This document shows, piece by piece, positions 1 to 7,969 of a DNA stretch of 64,000 bases (position 1 is the stretch's first letter; each line of letters starts with the position of its first letter). Under the pieces are notes generated by a model that was not told the DNA's origin, searched no databases, and saw only the letters and a list, made by a program, of their open reading frames with translations. Position numbers and translations under genes: made by a program. The DNA comes from G963674835 sp963674835 (GTDB lineage Bacteria; Planctomycetota; Planctomycetia; Pirellulales; Thermoguttaceae), in NCBI GenBank assembly GCA_963674835.2, contig CAXXKC010000002.1, positions 1,302,001 to 1,366,000 of the forward strand, read 5' to 3'.

Positions 1-1310
1 GGACGTTCGTGCCGCCGTCGGTGGTGCCGGCGCCGGGTGATCCGGACGTGGGCATCTTCAGCGGCAACGCTTTCGTGAACAAAGAGGGCAAGCCGATGCT
101 CTGTTGGTTCGGGATCAACGCCGGAGTCTGCGTGGCGACGGCCGACGACGACGAACTGATCCGCTGGAAGAAGCATCCCAAGAACCCCATCATTCCCATG
201 CCCAAACCGGGCGAGCCGGGACACGGGACGTATCGCGTGTGGGATCCGTATCTGTGGCTGGAGGGCGATACCTACTACTGCCTGTTGGGCGGAAACGAAC
301 TGAACGGAAAGGACACACTCTATCTTTGCAAGTCGCCGGATCTGGTGAACTGGAAACCGGTCGGCCCGTTCTATGAACAACCGGATCCCACCTGGACCAC
401 GGAGGGTGAAGACTGTTCGTGTCCGGATTTCTTCAAGCTCGGCGACAAACACGTGCTCATGTGCATCAGCCACAAGATCGGCGGGCGCTGCTATGTCGGC
501 CGGTTCGACTTGAAGCAAGAGAAGTTCTTCCCGGAGCGGCACATGCGCATGAATTGGCCGGGCGGCATGTTCTTCGCGCCCGAGAGTCTACTGGATGGCA
601 AGGGACGGAGGATCTTTTGGGCCTGGGTGACCGATCCCCGATCGAGAGCGACCATGGACCAAACGGGATCGGGTGTGCAGAGTATGCCGCGAGTGTTGGG
701 GCTGGATGAGAGCGGACGTCTGCAGATTGCGCCGGTCGAGGAGTTGCACGCCTTACGGCGAAACCACCGGGCGCTGGGCCAGCGCGCCTTGGCGTCCGGC
801 GGCCAGGTTGTGTTGGACAACGTCCGCGGCGACTCGCTCGAGTTGGCCCTTCGGATCGACCCGGGCCGGGCCCAACACGTCGGCCTGAAAGTGCGCTGCT
901 CACCCGACGGACGCGAAGAAACGCTCATCTGGTATGATCCCGCGGCGAAGAAACTGATCGTTGACATGTCGAAGTCGACGCTCCGCAAAGACGTTGTATA
1001 CAGCCAGCCGCCGTTCAACGCCTATTTCAAACGGCATGCATCCGCGGTGACACCGGCGTTGCACACGGTCGAAGCGCCGTTGGAGTTGCGCGAGGGCGAA
1101 TTGCTCGAACTGCGCGTCTTCTTAGACAAACCGATGCTCGAAATATTCGCCAACGGTCGGCAGTGCGTCACTCAGCAGATCTTCCCGCAAAGCAAAGACG
1201 CCCTGGGCATATGCCTTTTCGCCCGCGGCGGCGACGCTACGCTCCAGGGCGGCGACGCATGGGACATGGCGCCTTCGACGTTTGTCGATCAGAAGAAGGC
1301 AGATCGTTGA
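1..1310 (+). CDS. GH32-like glycoside hydrolase, 5'-truncated by the window
   Basis: The frame is open to the left edge (in frame from base 3), so this is the 3' part of a gene and the GTG at 9 is not a convincing start. About 435 residues are visible. The fold assignment is to glycoside hydrolase family 32 (beta-fructosidases: invertase, inulinase or levanase type). The visible part has a five-bladed-propeller pattern followed by the C-terminal beta-sandwich with the typical 'VFLDKPMLEIFANGRQ' segment. The NDPNG nucleophile motif should lie upstream, outside the window. Two usual motifs deviate: RDP reads W-D-P ('YRVWDPYLW') and the ECP acid/base motif reads S-C-P ('DCSCPDFF'), so the usual catalytic Glu is not at its place. 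It may be a divergent subfamily or have another substrate. The next gene, 98 bp downstream on the same strand, is also a secreted, possibly carbohydrate-active protein. Confidence 0.8.
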   Translation, partial: TFVPPSVVPAPGDPDVGIFSGNAFVNKEGKPMLCWFGINAGVCVATADDDELIRWKKHPKNPIIPMPKPGEPGHGTYRVWDPYLWLEGDTYYCLLGGNELNGKDTLYLCKSPDLVNWKPVGPFYEQPDPTWTTEGEDCSCPDFFKLGDKHVLMCISHKIGGRCYVGRFDLKQEKFFPERHMRMNWPGGMFFAPESLLDGKGRRIFWAWVTDPRSRATMDQTGSGVQSMPRVLGLDESGRLQIAPVEELHALRRNHRALGQRALASGGQVVLDNVRGDSLELALRIDPGRAQHVGLKVRCSPDGREETLIWYDPAAKKLIVDMSKSTLRKDVVYSQPPFNAYFKRHASAVTPALHTVEAPLELREGELLELRVFLDKPMLEIFANGRQCVTQQIFPQSKDALGICLFARGGDATLQGGDAWDMAPSTFVDQKKADR

Positions 1311-1408
1311 ACGTATGTGTCGTGAAGAAGCGTGCCGACCGTCGCCATGAAGCGATGCCCCCTCGGGACCGCCCCAAGGGAACGGTCGGAATTGCCCCTT
1401 AGCGAAAG

Positions 1409-4291
1409 ATGACAGCCGTGCGCATTTCTGTTCTGATCGTGTGCCTGACGTGTATTCTTCCAGCGACCGTTGCCGCCGAGCCGGGGATCGAGATCCGGCC
1501 CGACGCTCAGGGCCGGTTTGAGTACAGCGACGACTTCAGCACGCCGCGGTTTCTGACCGACGGGTTCACCGATAACCTGCCCGCCGCACAGTGGCAGCCT
1601 GGCAGGCTGACGAATTCCGGTCCGGTCAGCGGGCGGACGCTGACGTACCGTTTCTTCGGCAGCACCGCTGTCAAGGCAATCCAGGTCGAGGTGGCCCAGC
1701 GCGCCGCGGGCCCCAGTCTCGGCGGGCATAACTTGCTGTTGGTCTCAAGCAACGGATTGGACTGGCAGCGTGCTGCCGCCAGCGGCGACGCACCACCCGA
1801 CGCCGGCGCGTGGCAGACCCAGTCGCTGGGCATTCCTGCCGAACTGGCGAAGAAGCTGGCCGGTGGAACACAGTTCTGGATCCGCATCGTCATGAATAAC
1901 GGCTCGGGACTCAAGACGAACGTTTCGAACGTCATCGAGAGCGTCACCGTTCGTCTGACCGTCGGCACGGACCATGTCGTTGCCGGCGACACCGGGGCTG
2001 CCACACTGGAGCAATGGAGCGAGCTGCGCAAACAGAGCGCGTGGCGCAGCGCGAGCCTCGACTGGACCGACTCGCCCTCCCTGCGCGCGCCGCACTACTA
2101 TGAGGATTGCGACGGTCTGCTCTGCGCGCCCGGAGAGAGCCCGCTTCTGGTCCCCGACGAGACACAGGGATTCCTCGTGCGCAGAGCGCTGGGCCATGAG
2201 GCCAGGCTTCCTCTGGCGCTTGCCGTCTTCGTCCGTTCAGATGAGGCGGACGGTCCGCTCATGCTGTCGATCACCGCTTGGTGCGATCGCCAGTCGTCGA
2301 GAGAGGCTCGCGTGCTTTGGGACGGCAAGCCGGTGGCGTCGTGGGATCTGGGCTCGTACTTCGAGAAGGAGCGGATCTTCCTCGCTGAGATCCCCGGGCA
2401 TCCCGGCAAGGGGTTGCACGAGTGCCGGATTGCGGGCGAGGATTCGGGGCAAATTCTCATTCGGCGGATTGTCGTGGCCGGGGCGGGAAATCCTCGCTTC
2501 GAGGGCCGGCCCGAGACGCCGTCTGATATTCCACAGCTGCTGAGCGCCGAGTACCTGCCCGATCCCGAGCCGCCGGCACATTCGCAAACGGTCGAGGGGC
2601 CCGGCGATCCGGCCAATGCGGCTCAGATGCCCCAGGGGTTACAGAAGCTCTATCGCGAGCACGAAAAGTTCGGTGGCGTTCGCGTGGTGCTGCGCAATGC
2701 GGGCCAGCACGCGATCCGTCTGGGCGACGATCTGTTGCTCAATGGCAAGCCGATCGCCGAGAGCTACGTCGACTTCGAGAAGGATGCGTGGGACGCCCGG
2801 GGCGTGGTCTGGTATCGCGTTCGCCCACGGCTTCTGCCGCCCGGCGCGGTGGGACAGGTGTATGTTCGTTTCCGGAAGCGGCCCTCGGGCGACGGCGTGT
2901 CGCTGGGGATTCCCGTGCGCGGTGCGCATCGCGTCGAGGTGGATATTCCGTATCGGAAGGCGGATCTGGCGATCGACTACGTGACAACCGGACGATCGGC
3001 AGACGTTCTCTACGCGTACGTGCGGCGGACGGGAAAGACGGCCGATATTGCCACGTTGACTTTGGACGGGATTCCGCTGGAGGTTTCCGGCGGCCCATTC
3101 TACGGCGACGTCGCTCCCTTCTGCGCCAAGCTGCCGAAGGCCCTTGGGCTGGGCGAGTATCACGTGGTGGGGGTGACCGATACGGCGGGCCGAACCGTCG
3201 CCGCTCAGTTCCGCGTCCAGAGGTTTCTGTTTCCCAGGAGCTCCATCCATGTGCCGATCGGTTTGTGCAAGGCAATGCACATGAACTTGCAGATGTGGTA
3301 CCCGGCGAGTCAGGCGGAGTGCGAGAAGGAAGGTGTGTACACCGTGGCGATGGACCCGTTTGATGCGGGGCCGCGTTCGCTGTTCGTCCTGGGACCGGAC
3401 GAACCCGACGCGCACGACAATGTCGGCGGCGGCTACGGGGCGGGACTCGGCCACCATGCGCGAAGGCTGATGACGGTGGGCTGGCAGGAGCTGAGCCAAC
3501 GGTTTGCCCCTGGAGCGCCCACATGGATCATCATGGACGGCACGACCCGCCCCTTGAATTGGTCGGTTTATGGGCAGTTGGCCGACGTCAGTTGTTTCGA
3601 TCCGTACCCTGTGTCGCAGTACGCGGCAGACCATGCGTACGTCGGTGAGAGCCTGTCGCTGGCCAGGAAGTGCGGGGCGCCAAACCGGATGTATGCCTGC
3701 CTCGAAGCCTACGGCTGGTCGCCCGGTCAAGGCGTTCCCGAGGGAAATGCCAGAGGGCCGATTCCGGCCGAGTATCGGCAGAACGTCGTCCAGGCGATCG
3801 GCCAGGGTGCCAAGGGGCTGACGAGTTGGGCCTATGCCGGCGGCGCCGGAGGCTGGCAGACGAACGAGGAGTTCACCGGGGAGATTACCCGGATGAATCG
3901 CCTCATCGAAACGATCGAAGACTACTTGCTGATCGGGACCCCGGTGTGCGGAGTCGCTTCCAGCGACGCCGGCAAGACCTTGACAGGCGGGGTGGGCAAA
4001 GAATCCTCCTCCAAAGACCGTGTGGCCGTCTCGGCCGTGCTGTGCGGGAATGAGGCTCTGGTGGTCACAGCGGCGAATCACATTCCGGCCAGCAAGACGA
4101 CTCCGGTGATCGAAGCCGCCAAGAACGTGACGCTCTCAATCAAGGTGCCGCCCTCATTGGATGCAGCCCAGGCATTCGAAGTGACCGAAGACGGACTGGT
4201 GCCGGTGCGGAGCGAGTTGGATGGAGGAGTGTGCAAAATCCCGCTCGACCGGATCGAATCGGGCAGGGTCTTTCTTCTGAAGCGACCCTGA
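1409..4291 (+). CDS. large secreted protein, possible glycosidase-like TIM barrel
   Basis: 960 residues starting at ATG 1409, with a clear Sec signal peptide (hydrophobic 'ISVLIVCLTCILPATVAA'). I do not recognise a named family. Residues about 30-190 look like a beta-sandwich of the discoidin/F5-8C kind. The middle (about 200-600) looks like further beta-rich modules. The C-terminal third contains blocks typical of a glycosidase-like TIM barrel: 'TWIIMDGTTRP', 'DVSCFDPYPVSQY', 'RMYACLEAYGW' and 'GLTSWAYAGGAGGW'. These suggest barrel strands ending in Asp, Glu and Trp residues, but no catalytic pair can be assigned with certainty. It follows the GH32-like gene on the same strand, so a role in extracellular or periplasmic polysaccharide use is an inference from context. 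No strong Shine-Dalgarno is seen before the ATG. Confidence 0.75.
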   Translation: MTAVRISVLIVCLTCILPATVAAEPGIEIRPDAQGRFEYSDDFSTPRFLTDGFTDNLPAAQWQPGRLTNSGPVSGRTLTYRFFGSTAVKAIQVEVAQRAAGPSLGGHNLLLVSSNGLDWQRAAASGDAPPDAGAWQTQSLGIPAELAKKLAGGTQFWIRIVMNNGSGLKTNVSNVIESVTVRLTVGTDHVVAGDTGAATLEQWSELRKQSAWRSASLDWTDSPSLRAPHYYEDCDGLLCAPGESPLLVPDETQGFLVRRALGHEARLPLALAVFVRSDEADGPLMLSITAWCDRQSSREARVLWDGKPVASWDLGSYFEKERIFLAEIPGHPGKGLHECRIAGEDSGQILIRRIVVAGAGNPRFEGRPETPSDIPQLLSAEYLPDPEPPAHSQTVEGPGDPANAAQMPQGLQKLYREHEKFGGVRVVLRNAGQHAIRLGDDLLLNGKPIAESYVDFEKDAWDARGVVWYRVRPRLLPPGAVGQVYVRFRKRPSGDGVSLGIPVRGAHRVEVDIPYRKADLAIDYVTTGRSADVLYAYVRRTGKTADIATLTLDGIPLEVSGGPFYGDVAPFCAKLPKALGLGEYHVVGVTDTAGRTVAAQFRVQRFLFPRSSIHVPIGLCKAMHMNLQMWYPASQAECEKEGVYTVAMDPFDAGPRSLFVLGPDEPDAHDNVGGGYGAGLGHHARRLMTVGWQELSQRFAPGAPTWIIMDGTTRPLNWSVYGQLADVSCFDPYPVSQYAADHAYVGESLSLARKCGAPNRMYACLEAYGWSPGQGVPEGNARGPIPAEYRQNVVQAIGQGAKGLTSWAYAGGAGGWQTNEEFTGEITRMNRLIETIEDYLLIGTPVCGVASSDAGKTLTGGVGKESSSKDRVAVSAVLCGNEALVVTAANHIPASKTTPVIEAAKNVTLSIKVPPSLDAAQAFEVTEDGLVPVRSELDGGVCKIPLDRIESGRVFLLKRP

Positions 4292-4412
4292 GTCTTCTGC
4301 TCCGGCGACTGGCAACTTGCACGGCATTGGCTCTTCTGCACTGCTTCGACTGCATGGGCACGACAGTCCTTTCCGTGGGGTGGGGTGAATACAACGCACA
4401 TCGCGCAAAACG

Positions 4413-4934
4413 CTATTTCTCGACGCCGGCCCTCGCCAGCACACCCTGCTGGTAATAGTGCTTGATTTCCTGCATTTCCGTGACCAAGTCGGCGGCCTCG
4501 ATCACGCGGCGATGCGCCCATCGGCCGGTAATCACCAGTTCCACCTCACGAGGCTTCAGATCGATCAACTCGATGATGTCGTCCAGCTGCAGCAGACCCA
4601 ATGCCACGGCCACATTGGCTTCGTCGAGGATAACCATACGGTACTCGCCCGACATCACGGCCCTCTTGCACTCCAGGAGCCCCTGCGCGGCGCGGTCGAA
4701 ATCGACCTGTTCGGGCTCCCGGTCGACGAGACACCTGCGGCCGTATTGCCGGACGACGATCAGGCCCGAGAGCAGCTCGAGTGCAGACAGCTCGCTATAG
4801 ACCATGCCCTTGAGAAACTGCGCCAGGAACACCCGCCAACCAGCCCCCGCGGCACGAACCGCCAACCCGAGAGCCGCGGTGGTCTTGCCTTTGCCGTCGC
4901 CCGTATAAACGTGTACGTAGCCGCAACTGTCCAT
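4413..4934 (-). CDS. cobO: cob(I)yrinic acid a,c-diamide adenosyltransferase
   Basis: 173 residues, a CobO/BtuR/CobA-type ATP:corrinoid adenosyltransferase, which moves the 5'-deoxyadenosyl group of ATP to cobalt in cobalamin synthesis and salvage. The Walker A loop 'GDGKGKTT' is at residues 12-19, and a Walker B-like 'MVILDEANVA' follows. The length is normal for the family. The frame could start 16 codons earlier at 4982 (that ATG overlaps the TGA of a small upstream frame), but no Shine-Dalgarno precedes it. The ATG at 4934 has GGAG about 8 bases upstream and gives the standard N-terminus 'GYVHVYTGDGKGKTT', so it is preferred. A cobalamin riboswitch lies upstream on the same strand (5272-5458), so expression is probably repressed by adenosylcobalamin. 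Confidence 0.93.
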   Translation of the reverse strand: MDSCGYVHVYTGDGKGKTTAALGLAVRAAGAGWRVFLAQFLKGMVYSELSALELLSGLIVVRQYGRRCLVDREPEQVDFDRAAQGLLECKRAVMSGEYRMVILDEANVAVALGLLQLDDIIELIDLKPREVELVITGRWAHRRVIEAADLVTEMQEIKHYYQQGVLARAGVEK

Positions 4935-4978
4935 GTCAGCACTCCATGATTTGCCTTGTGTCCTGACCGCCGAACAAG

Positions 4979-5266
4979 TCATCGCGCATGTCGAATGCGC
5001 CGCTCAACAACTGGCACAGCGCCGGAGAGGATGGCCTTCTCGATCTCTGCACGACGGCACATCGCTCGCCTCCTCCGTTTGGCTCTTGGGCAAGAGGCCT
5101 CCTGTTCGCCCCACTTGATGTAACGTTGCTGGCGATCCTCAAAGCGCGACGCCATCAACTCTGCGCGCACCGCGACCGCAGAGAGTAGCGCAACGTGATC
5201 GACCTTCAGCGACACAACGGCTCCATCGGCGGTCTCACGGCTCCCTTCCCGCGCGGAAGGCCGCAA
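4979..5266 (-). CDS. possible small ORF in the cobO leader
   Basis: A 95-codon frame (TTG start) lies between the cobalamin riboswitch and cobO. It ends in an ATGA overlap with the longest possible cobO frame. An internal ATG at 5062 has a strong GGAGGAGG before it and would give only a 27-residue peptide ('MCRRAEIEKAILSGAVPVVE...'). No family is recognised and the composition is rich in Arg and Ala. It may be a leader peptide, a small protein co-regulated by B12, or chance. Listed because this is the only frame that would fill the 330-base gap between the riboswitch and cobO. Confidence 0.25.
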   Translation of the reverse strand: MRPSAREGSRETADGAVVSLKVDHVALLSAVAVRAELMASRFEDRQQRYIKWGEQEASCPRAKRRRRAMCRRAEIEKAILSGAVPVVERRIRHAR

Positions 5267-5271
5267 CGATT

Positions 5272-5458
5272 GCGTTGGTAGGTCTTCTGACTTCCGAGTT
5301 CAGGAGCACCCGGCCTTCTCGCCAACCCCGAAGGAGATGGCAATGACCAGCGGAGAGGGTTCCTGTTAACACTCGGTTACAGCGGCGCGGACCGTCCCGG
5401 ACTTGCACCGGGTTCCCTGTACGTCGGCCCTCCCACAGGAGCGACCGACCACCAACGC
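5272..5458 (-). ncRNA. cobalamin (B12) riboswitch
   Basis: Read on the minus strand, this holds the conserved cobalamin riboswitch core: 'CCGGTGCAAGTCCGG', then 'CGCTGTAACCGAGTG', a variable stem, and the 3' B12-box region 'GAAGTCAGAAGACC'. The outer P1 helix is visible as an 8-bp perfect pairing between 5451-5458 and 5272-5279 (GCGTTGGT with ACCAACGC). It belongs to the class that binds adenosylcobalamin. It faces cobO, which starts about 340 bases further on, so it most likely controls cobO together with anything in between. A Rho-independent terminator was not obvious, so translational or Rho-dependent control is possible. Confidence 0.92.
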
Positions 5459-6186
5459 ACCAAATCAGAGGTCCATTCTATCACGCGCAACAGGCCTGTC
5501 AACGTGTTTCACACTGCGTAGCAAAAGCCTGCCAGATCGCAACACGGACCCACGCGCCACCCGCCGTTCCAACCGCCCGCACTGGCGAGCTGTTCTCAGC
5601 ATCGCCTGGCGAATTTCGACCGAACGCACATCCCCAAGCGTCACGCGAGCAGCCTGCCCCGTTCCACGCGCGTTACAGAAAAGAGGCCATCGCCACTTGC
5701 ACGAACGCCGAAGCCAAGAACGCTTCTGCCCTCTTCGGCGTTCGACTCTCCGCTGGTACTGCCACGACTCCCAAGAGCGGAGCCGTGTTCGAGACAGTTC
5801 GCCATGGCCATGCCCTCGCTGGGATGCGTAAGAACTGCACGCTAGCGTTGCGAGGATACGGCCACCTTGCGTGGCATCTCAGTTCAGCCATACGTTTGCT
5901 GAAACTAACGGCGGTTCGACGTGACCATATCCTCTTGGCTGCATCGTCGGGGGCGACCGAGGCGACCGAGGCGCACGAGGCCGGCGGCGCGTTTGAACTC
6001 GGAGTCTCGCTGCCGACGAGCGTTGGCGTTCAGCCTCCGCGCACACGAATGGCCCCAGGACGCGGGGTGCCGTGGCTGCGTATCGGCTCTGACGAGACGA
6101 CCGGTGGTGTCTCCCGTGCAGATCCTTGAACACACTCGCGTCAGCGCCTAGACTGACGCGAAGCGTCCCTGGGTGCGGGCACGGGG
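5459..6186. other. intergenic stretch, no gene recognised
   Basis: About 730 bases between the riboswitch and the integrase remnant. Several open frames exist on both strands but none shows a recognisable domain or ribosome binding site. The only structure I see is an 8-bp inverted repeat with an 8-base loop (CGCGTCAG at 6137-6144, CTGACGCG at 6153-6160), just before the point where integrase homology begins. The missing front part of the integrase gene is not visible here. Confidence 0.5.
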
Positions 6187-6189
6187 GGT

Positions 6190-6339
6190 TTGCTGGCCGA
6201 CGGATACGATATTCGCACAGTACAGGAGCTGCTCGGACACAAGGACGTTCGCACGGCGATGATCTATACACATGCCTTGAACCGTGGCGGCCGTGGTGTC
6301 CGCAGTCCCGCCGACATTCTGGTTCGTCGGTCCGATTGA
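6190..6339 (+). pseudogene. intI: integron integrase remnant (C-terminal end only)
   Basis: The frame ending in TGA at 6337-6339 encodes 49 residues that match the very C-terminus of IntI-type tyrosine recombinases: 'LLADGYDIRTVQELLGHKDV', then 'TAMIYTHALNRGGRGVRSP'. The box II segment with the catalytic Tyr (in 'MIYTHAL') is present. Homology stops abruptly just before the conserved HSFATHLL block, so the second catalytic Arg/His region and everything before it, including the IntI-specific patch, is missing. It cannot be active. The remnant reads toward the cassettes, an 'inverted' layout opposite to class 1 integrons but reported for some other bacteria, including a planctomycete. It marks the integron end of the cassette row at 6489-8579. 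Confidence 0.88.
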
Positions 6340-6423
6340 GCGCTAGACAGAAACGGCCTATCACGCGGGGAAGGATGCGACAATGAAGCAACCAACGGCT
6401 ACCATTCGAGTTACAACAACTGA

Positions 6424-6476
6424 CTGCCTGCGCGTTAGGCCGCAAATCTCCGGTCTGCAGGTGATAGGCAGAAACT
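6424..6476 (+). repeat. 53-bp repeat copy 1, attI-like site
   Basis: Copy 1 of an inverted pair with 9654-9706. The first 21 bases are identical in both copies and contain the recombination core GTTAGGC (6434-6440). The last 10 bases (GGCAGAAACT) are also identical, and I count about 43 of 53 matches overall. It lies 84 bases after the integrase stop, where an attI site would be in an integron whose integrase faces the cassettes. It could instead be the end of a lost cassette. Confidence 0.6.
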
Positions 6477-6512
6477 ATCTATAAACAAGTTCGGCAACAG
6501 AGGTGGAGTTCG

Positions 6513-6896
6513 ATGGAAGTCATAATGAGGTCAGCAGATCCAAACACTTTCCTCGCATTGCGGAATGTCAGAGAAGGACGCAATGGAGTCGAGTTCAGCC
6601 TTTCGGTCTCATCGCGAGGTTTCACGGGAGAAATCCCATATGCATTGGAGAAGGCAGAACTCAGTACGCTTTTGGATGCCCTTCGTTCGATGCATGCTCA
6701 TCTAACAGGATCTGCATCACTGCAGTTTCACTCTGAGGAAACAAGGGTGGGTCTGACAATGAACTCACAAGGCCAGGTGTTGGTTTCTGGAGTTTTCGTG
6801 CACTACAAAGATCCAGTTCATCGCCTTGAGTTCGGTTTTGTCTCTGATCAGTCATGCCTCCCTGAGTTGATCGCCGGACTTGAAGGCCTTTTGTGA
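6513..6896 (+). CDS. cassette gene 1: small protein, WapI/DUF6228-like immunity family (tentative)
   Basis: 127 residues. The start at ATG 6513 has AGGTGGAG four bases upstream; the next ATG (6525) would be too far from it. The protein is a mixed alpha/beta domain without signal or membrane segments. The pattern 'EFSLSVSSRGFTGEIPYALE', a helix, 'GSASLQF', and a final 'FEFGFVSDQS..PELIAGLEGLL'-like end resembles small proteins annotated as WapI-family immunity or DUF6228; this is from memory of the pattern and is tentative. The gene fills the first cassette, bounded by GTTCGGC at 6489 and the attC at 6913. The cassette's leading TTCGGC is complementary to GCCGAA of its own attC. Confidence 0.6.
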   Translation: MEVIMRSADPNTFLALRNVREGRNGVEFSLSVSSRGFTGEIPYALEKAELSTLLDALRSMHAHLTGSASLQFHSEETRVGLTMNSQGQVLVSGVFVHYKDPVHRLEFGFVSDQSCLPELIAGLEGLL

Positions 6897-6912
6897 ATAC
6901 GGATCGGCTATT

Positions 6913-6979
6913 GCCGAACAACCGCTTCCAGTCGACTTCGCGCCCGCTGGGCGCTCGCGACTGAAGCGGGGCGTTCGGC
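6913..6979 (+). other. attC recombination site of cassette 1
   Basis: A 67-bp imperfect palindrome with attC layout. The outer boxes are GCCGAAC (6913-6919) and GTTCGGC (6973-6979). The inner arms CGCTTCCAGTCG and CGACTGAAGCG pair except for one unpaired C, matching the extrahelical base that orients attC strand choice. The centre is a variable GC-rich stem. It starts 16 bases after the stop of the 127-residue gene and ends 12 bases before the next start codon. Confidence 0.85.
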
Positions 6980-6991
6980 GACTGAGACACT

Positions 6992-7885
6992 ATGACAGAG
7001 AAGGTACACAAGCTATCTCTCGTTGAGAACAGCCACAGCTTCATGGCTGAGGCCGTCAAGAAAGCCATATCTGCCCGTGGCGATGTGGGGCAGTGGCCCT
7101 TCGCTATACTGCACCTCGTACAAGCAGTAGAACTGAGCCTGAAGGAGCTCCTTCGCCGCCAGCATCCCATCCTAATCTACGAGAACATTGACTCCCCTCG
7201 GAACACCGTTTCCCTTGCGCAAGCCATGGCTCGAATCGAGAACCCGGCCATTGGTGGTGTCACAATACCTGAGGATGAAAAGAAGAGGATCAAGACGGCG
7301 GTCAAGCTCCGTAATCAGATCACGCACTTCGAGTTTGAAATCAGTGAAGAGTATGCCACGGCCAAGTTCTCGGAACTCTTCTCCTTCTTGGTGTACTTCC
7401 AAGGGCGGTACCTCAAGCTAGAAGTGGAGGACATTCTGCCGCAGGAGTCTCTCGATTCAGTGATAGAGATAGAGAAGTGCTTCGCGGAACTGAAATCGAA
7501 GGCACTCCAGCGGATTCAGGACGACGGCATTTCTTCGGAGTGGGTCTGGGCCTGTCCCAACTGCGGTGAGGATACGTTCGTCGTGGAAGACGATCGAAAT
7601 GTCTGCTACCTCTGTCGTCAGCCTGCGGATGTGTCCGAGTGTCCTGAATGTGGGAACTTCTGGTTTGCCGAGGATATGGAGGACTTCTCGGATCTAATCG
7701 ATGCCGATTACGATGAAGGGCAGGTGTTTGTTCACAATGACTATGGCTACTCCAAGTACCAGGCATGTCCAGACTGCATCGGCAAAGTGCGTGATGACAT
7801 TGAAAGCAAACGTGCCGAGGACTACTACCACATGATGGAAGAGGAAGAGTGGCATCGCCGAAGACAGCAACCGCCCAACCATTGA
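6992..7885 (+). CDS. cassette gene 2: HEPN-domain protein with two zinc ribbons
   Basis: 297 residues, no signal peptide. The N-terminal half is helical and carries 'LVQAVELSLKELL' and then 'KLRNQITHFEF', which contains the RNxxxH motif (R107, H112) typical of HEPN RNases and HEPN-type toxins. The C-terminal half has four CxxC pairs (about 188/191, 205/208, 217/220 and 259/262), enough for two zinc ribbons, followed by an acidic and charged tail. HEPN proteins often act as RNA-cleaving toxins or defence effectors; a function in RNA binding or cleavage is an inference from the motif. It is the second integron cassette (about 6974-7942) and its stop codon lies inside the left half of its own attC. 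I know no named family with this exact arrangement. Confidence 0.75.
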   Translation: MTEKVHKLSLVENSHSFMAEAVKKAISARGDVGQWPFAILHLVQAVELSLKELLRRQHPILIYENIDSPRNTVSLAQAMARIENPAIGGVTIPEDEKKRIKTAVKLRNQITHFEFEISEEYATAKFSELFSFLVYFQGRYLKLEVEDILPQESLDSVIEIEKCFAELKSKALQRIQDDGISSEWVWACPNCGEDTFVVEDDRNVCYLCRQPADVSECPECGNFWFAEDMEDFSDLIDADYDEGQVFVHNDYGYSKYQACPDCIGKVRDDIESKRAEDYYHMMEEEEWHRRRQQPPNH

Positions 7886-7948
7886 GTGGACACGTATTTC
7901 CGATGGCCGCACGCGGCCATTGGAAAACGGTCACTCAGCACGTTAGCG
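7873..7948 (+). other. attC recombination site of cassette 2
   Basis: A 76-bp palindromic site. The outer boxes are GCCCAAC (7873-7879) and GTTAGCG (7942-7948). The arms are TTGAGTG and CACTCAG, and a long inner stem pairs CCGATGGCCG with CGGCCATTGG. The last codons of the HEPN gene lie within its left end. The box GCCCAA differs by one base from the complement of this cassette's leading TTCGGC. Confidence 0.75.
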
Positions 7949-7969
7949 ATAAATAGAACCGGAGAAATG

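Noticed and set aside
6137..6160. 8-bp inverted repeat as the end of an insertion sequence that truncated the integrase
   Set aside because: Only a short hairpin; no second copy, transposase or target duplication is visible.
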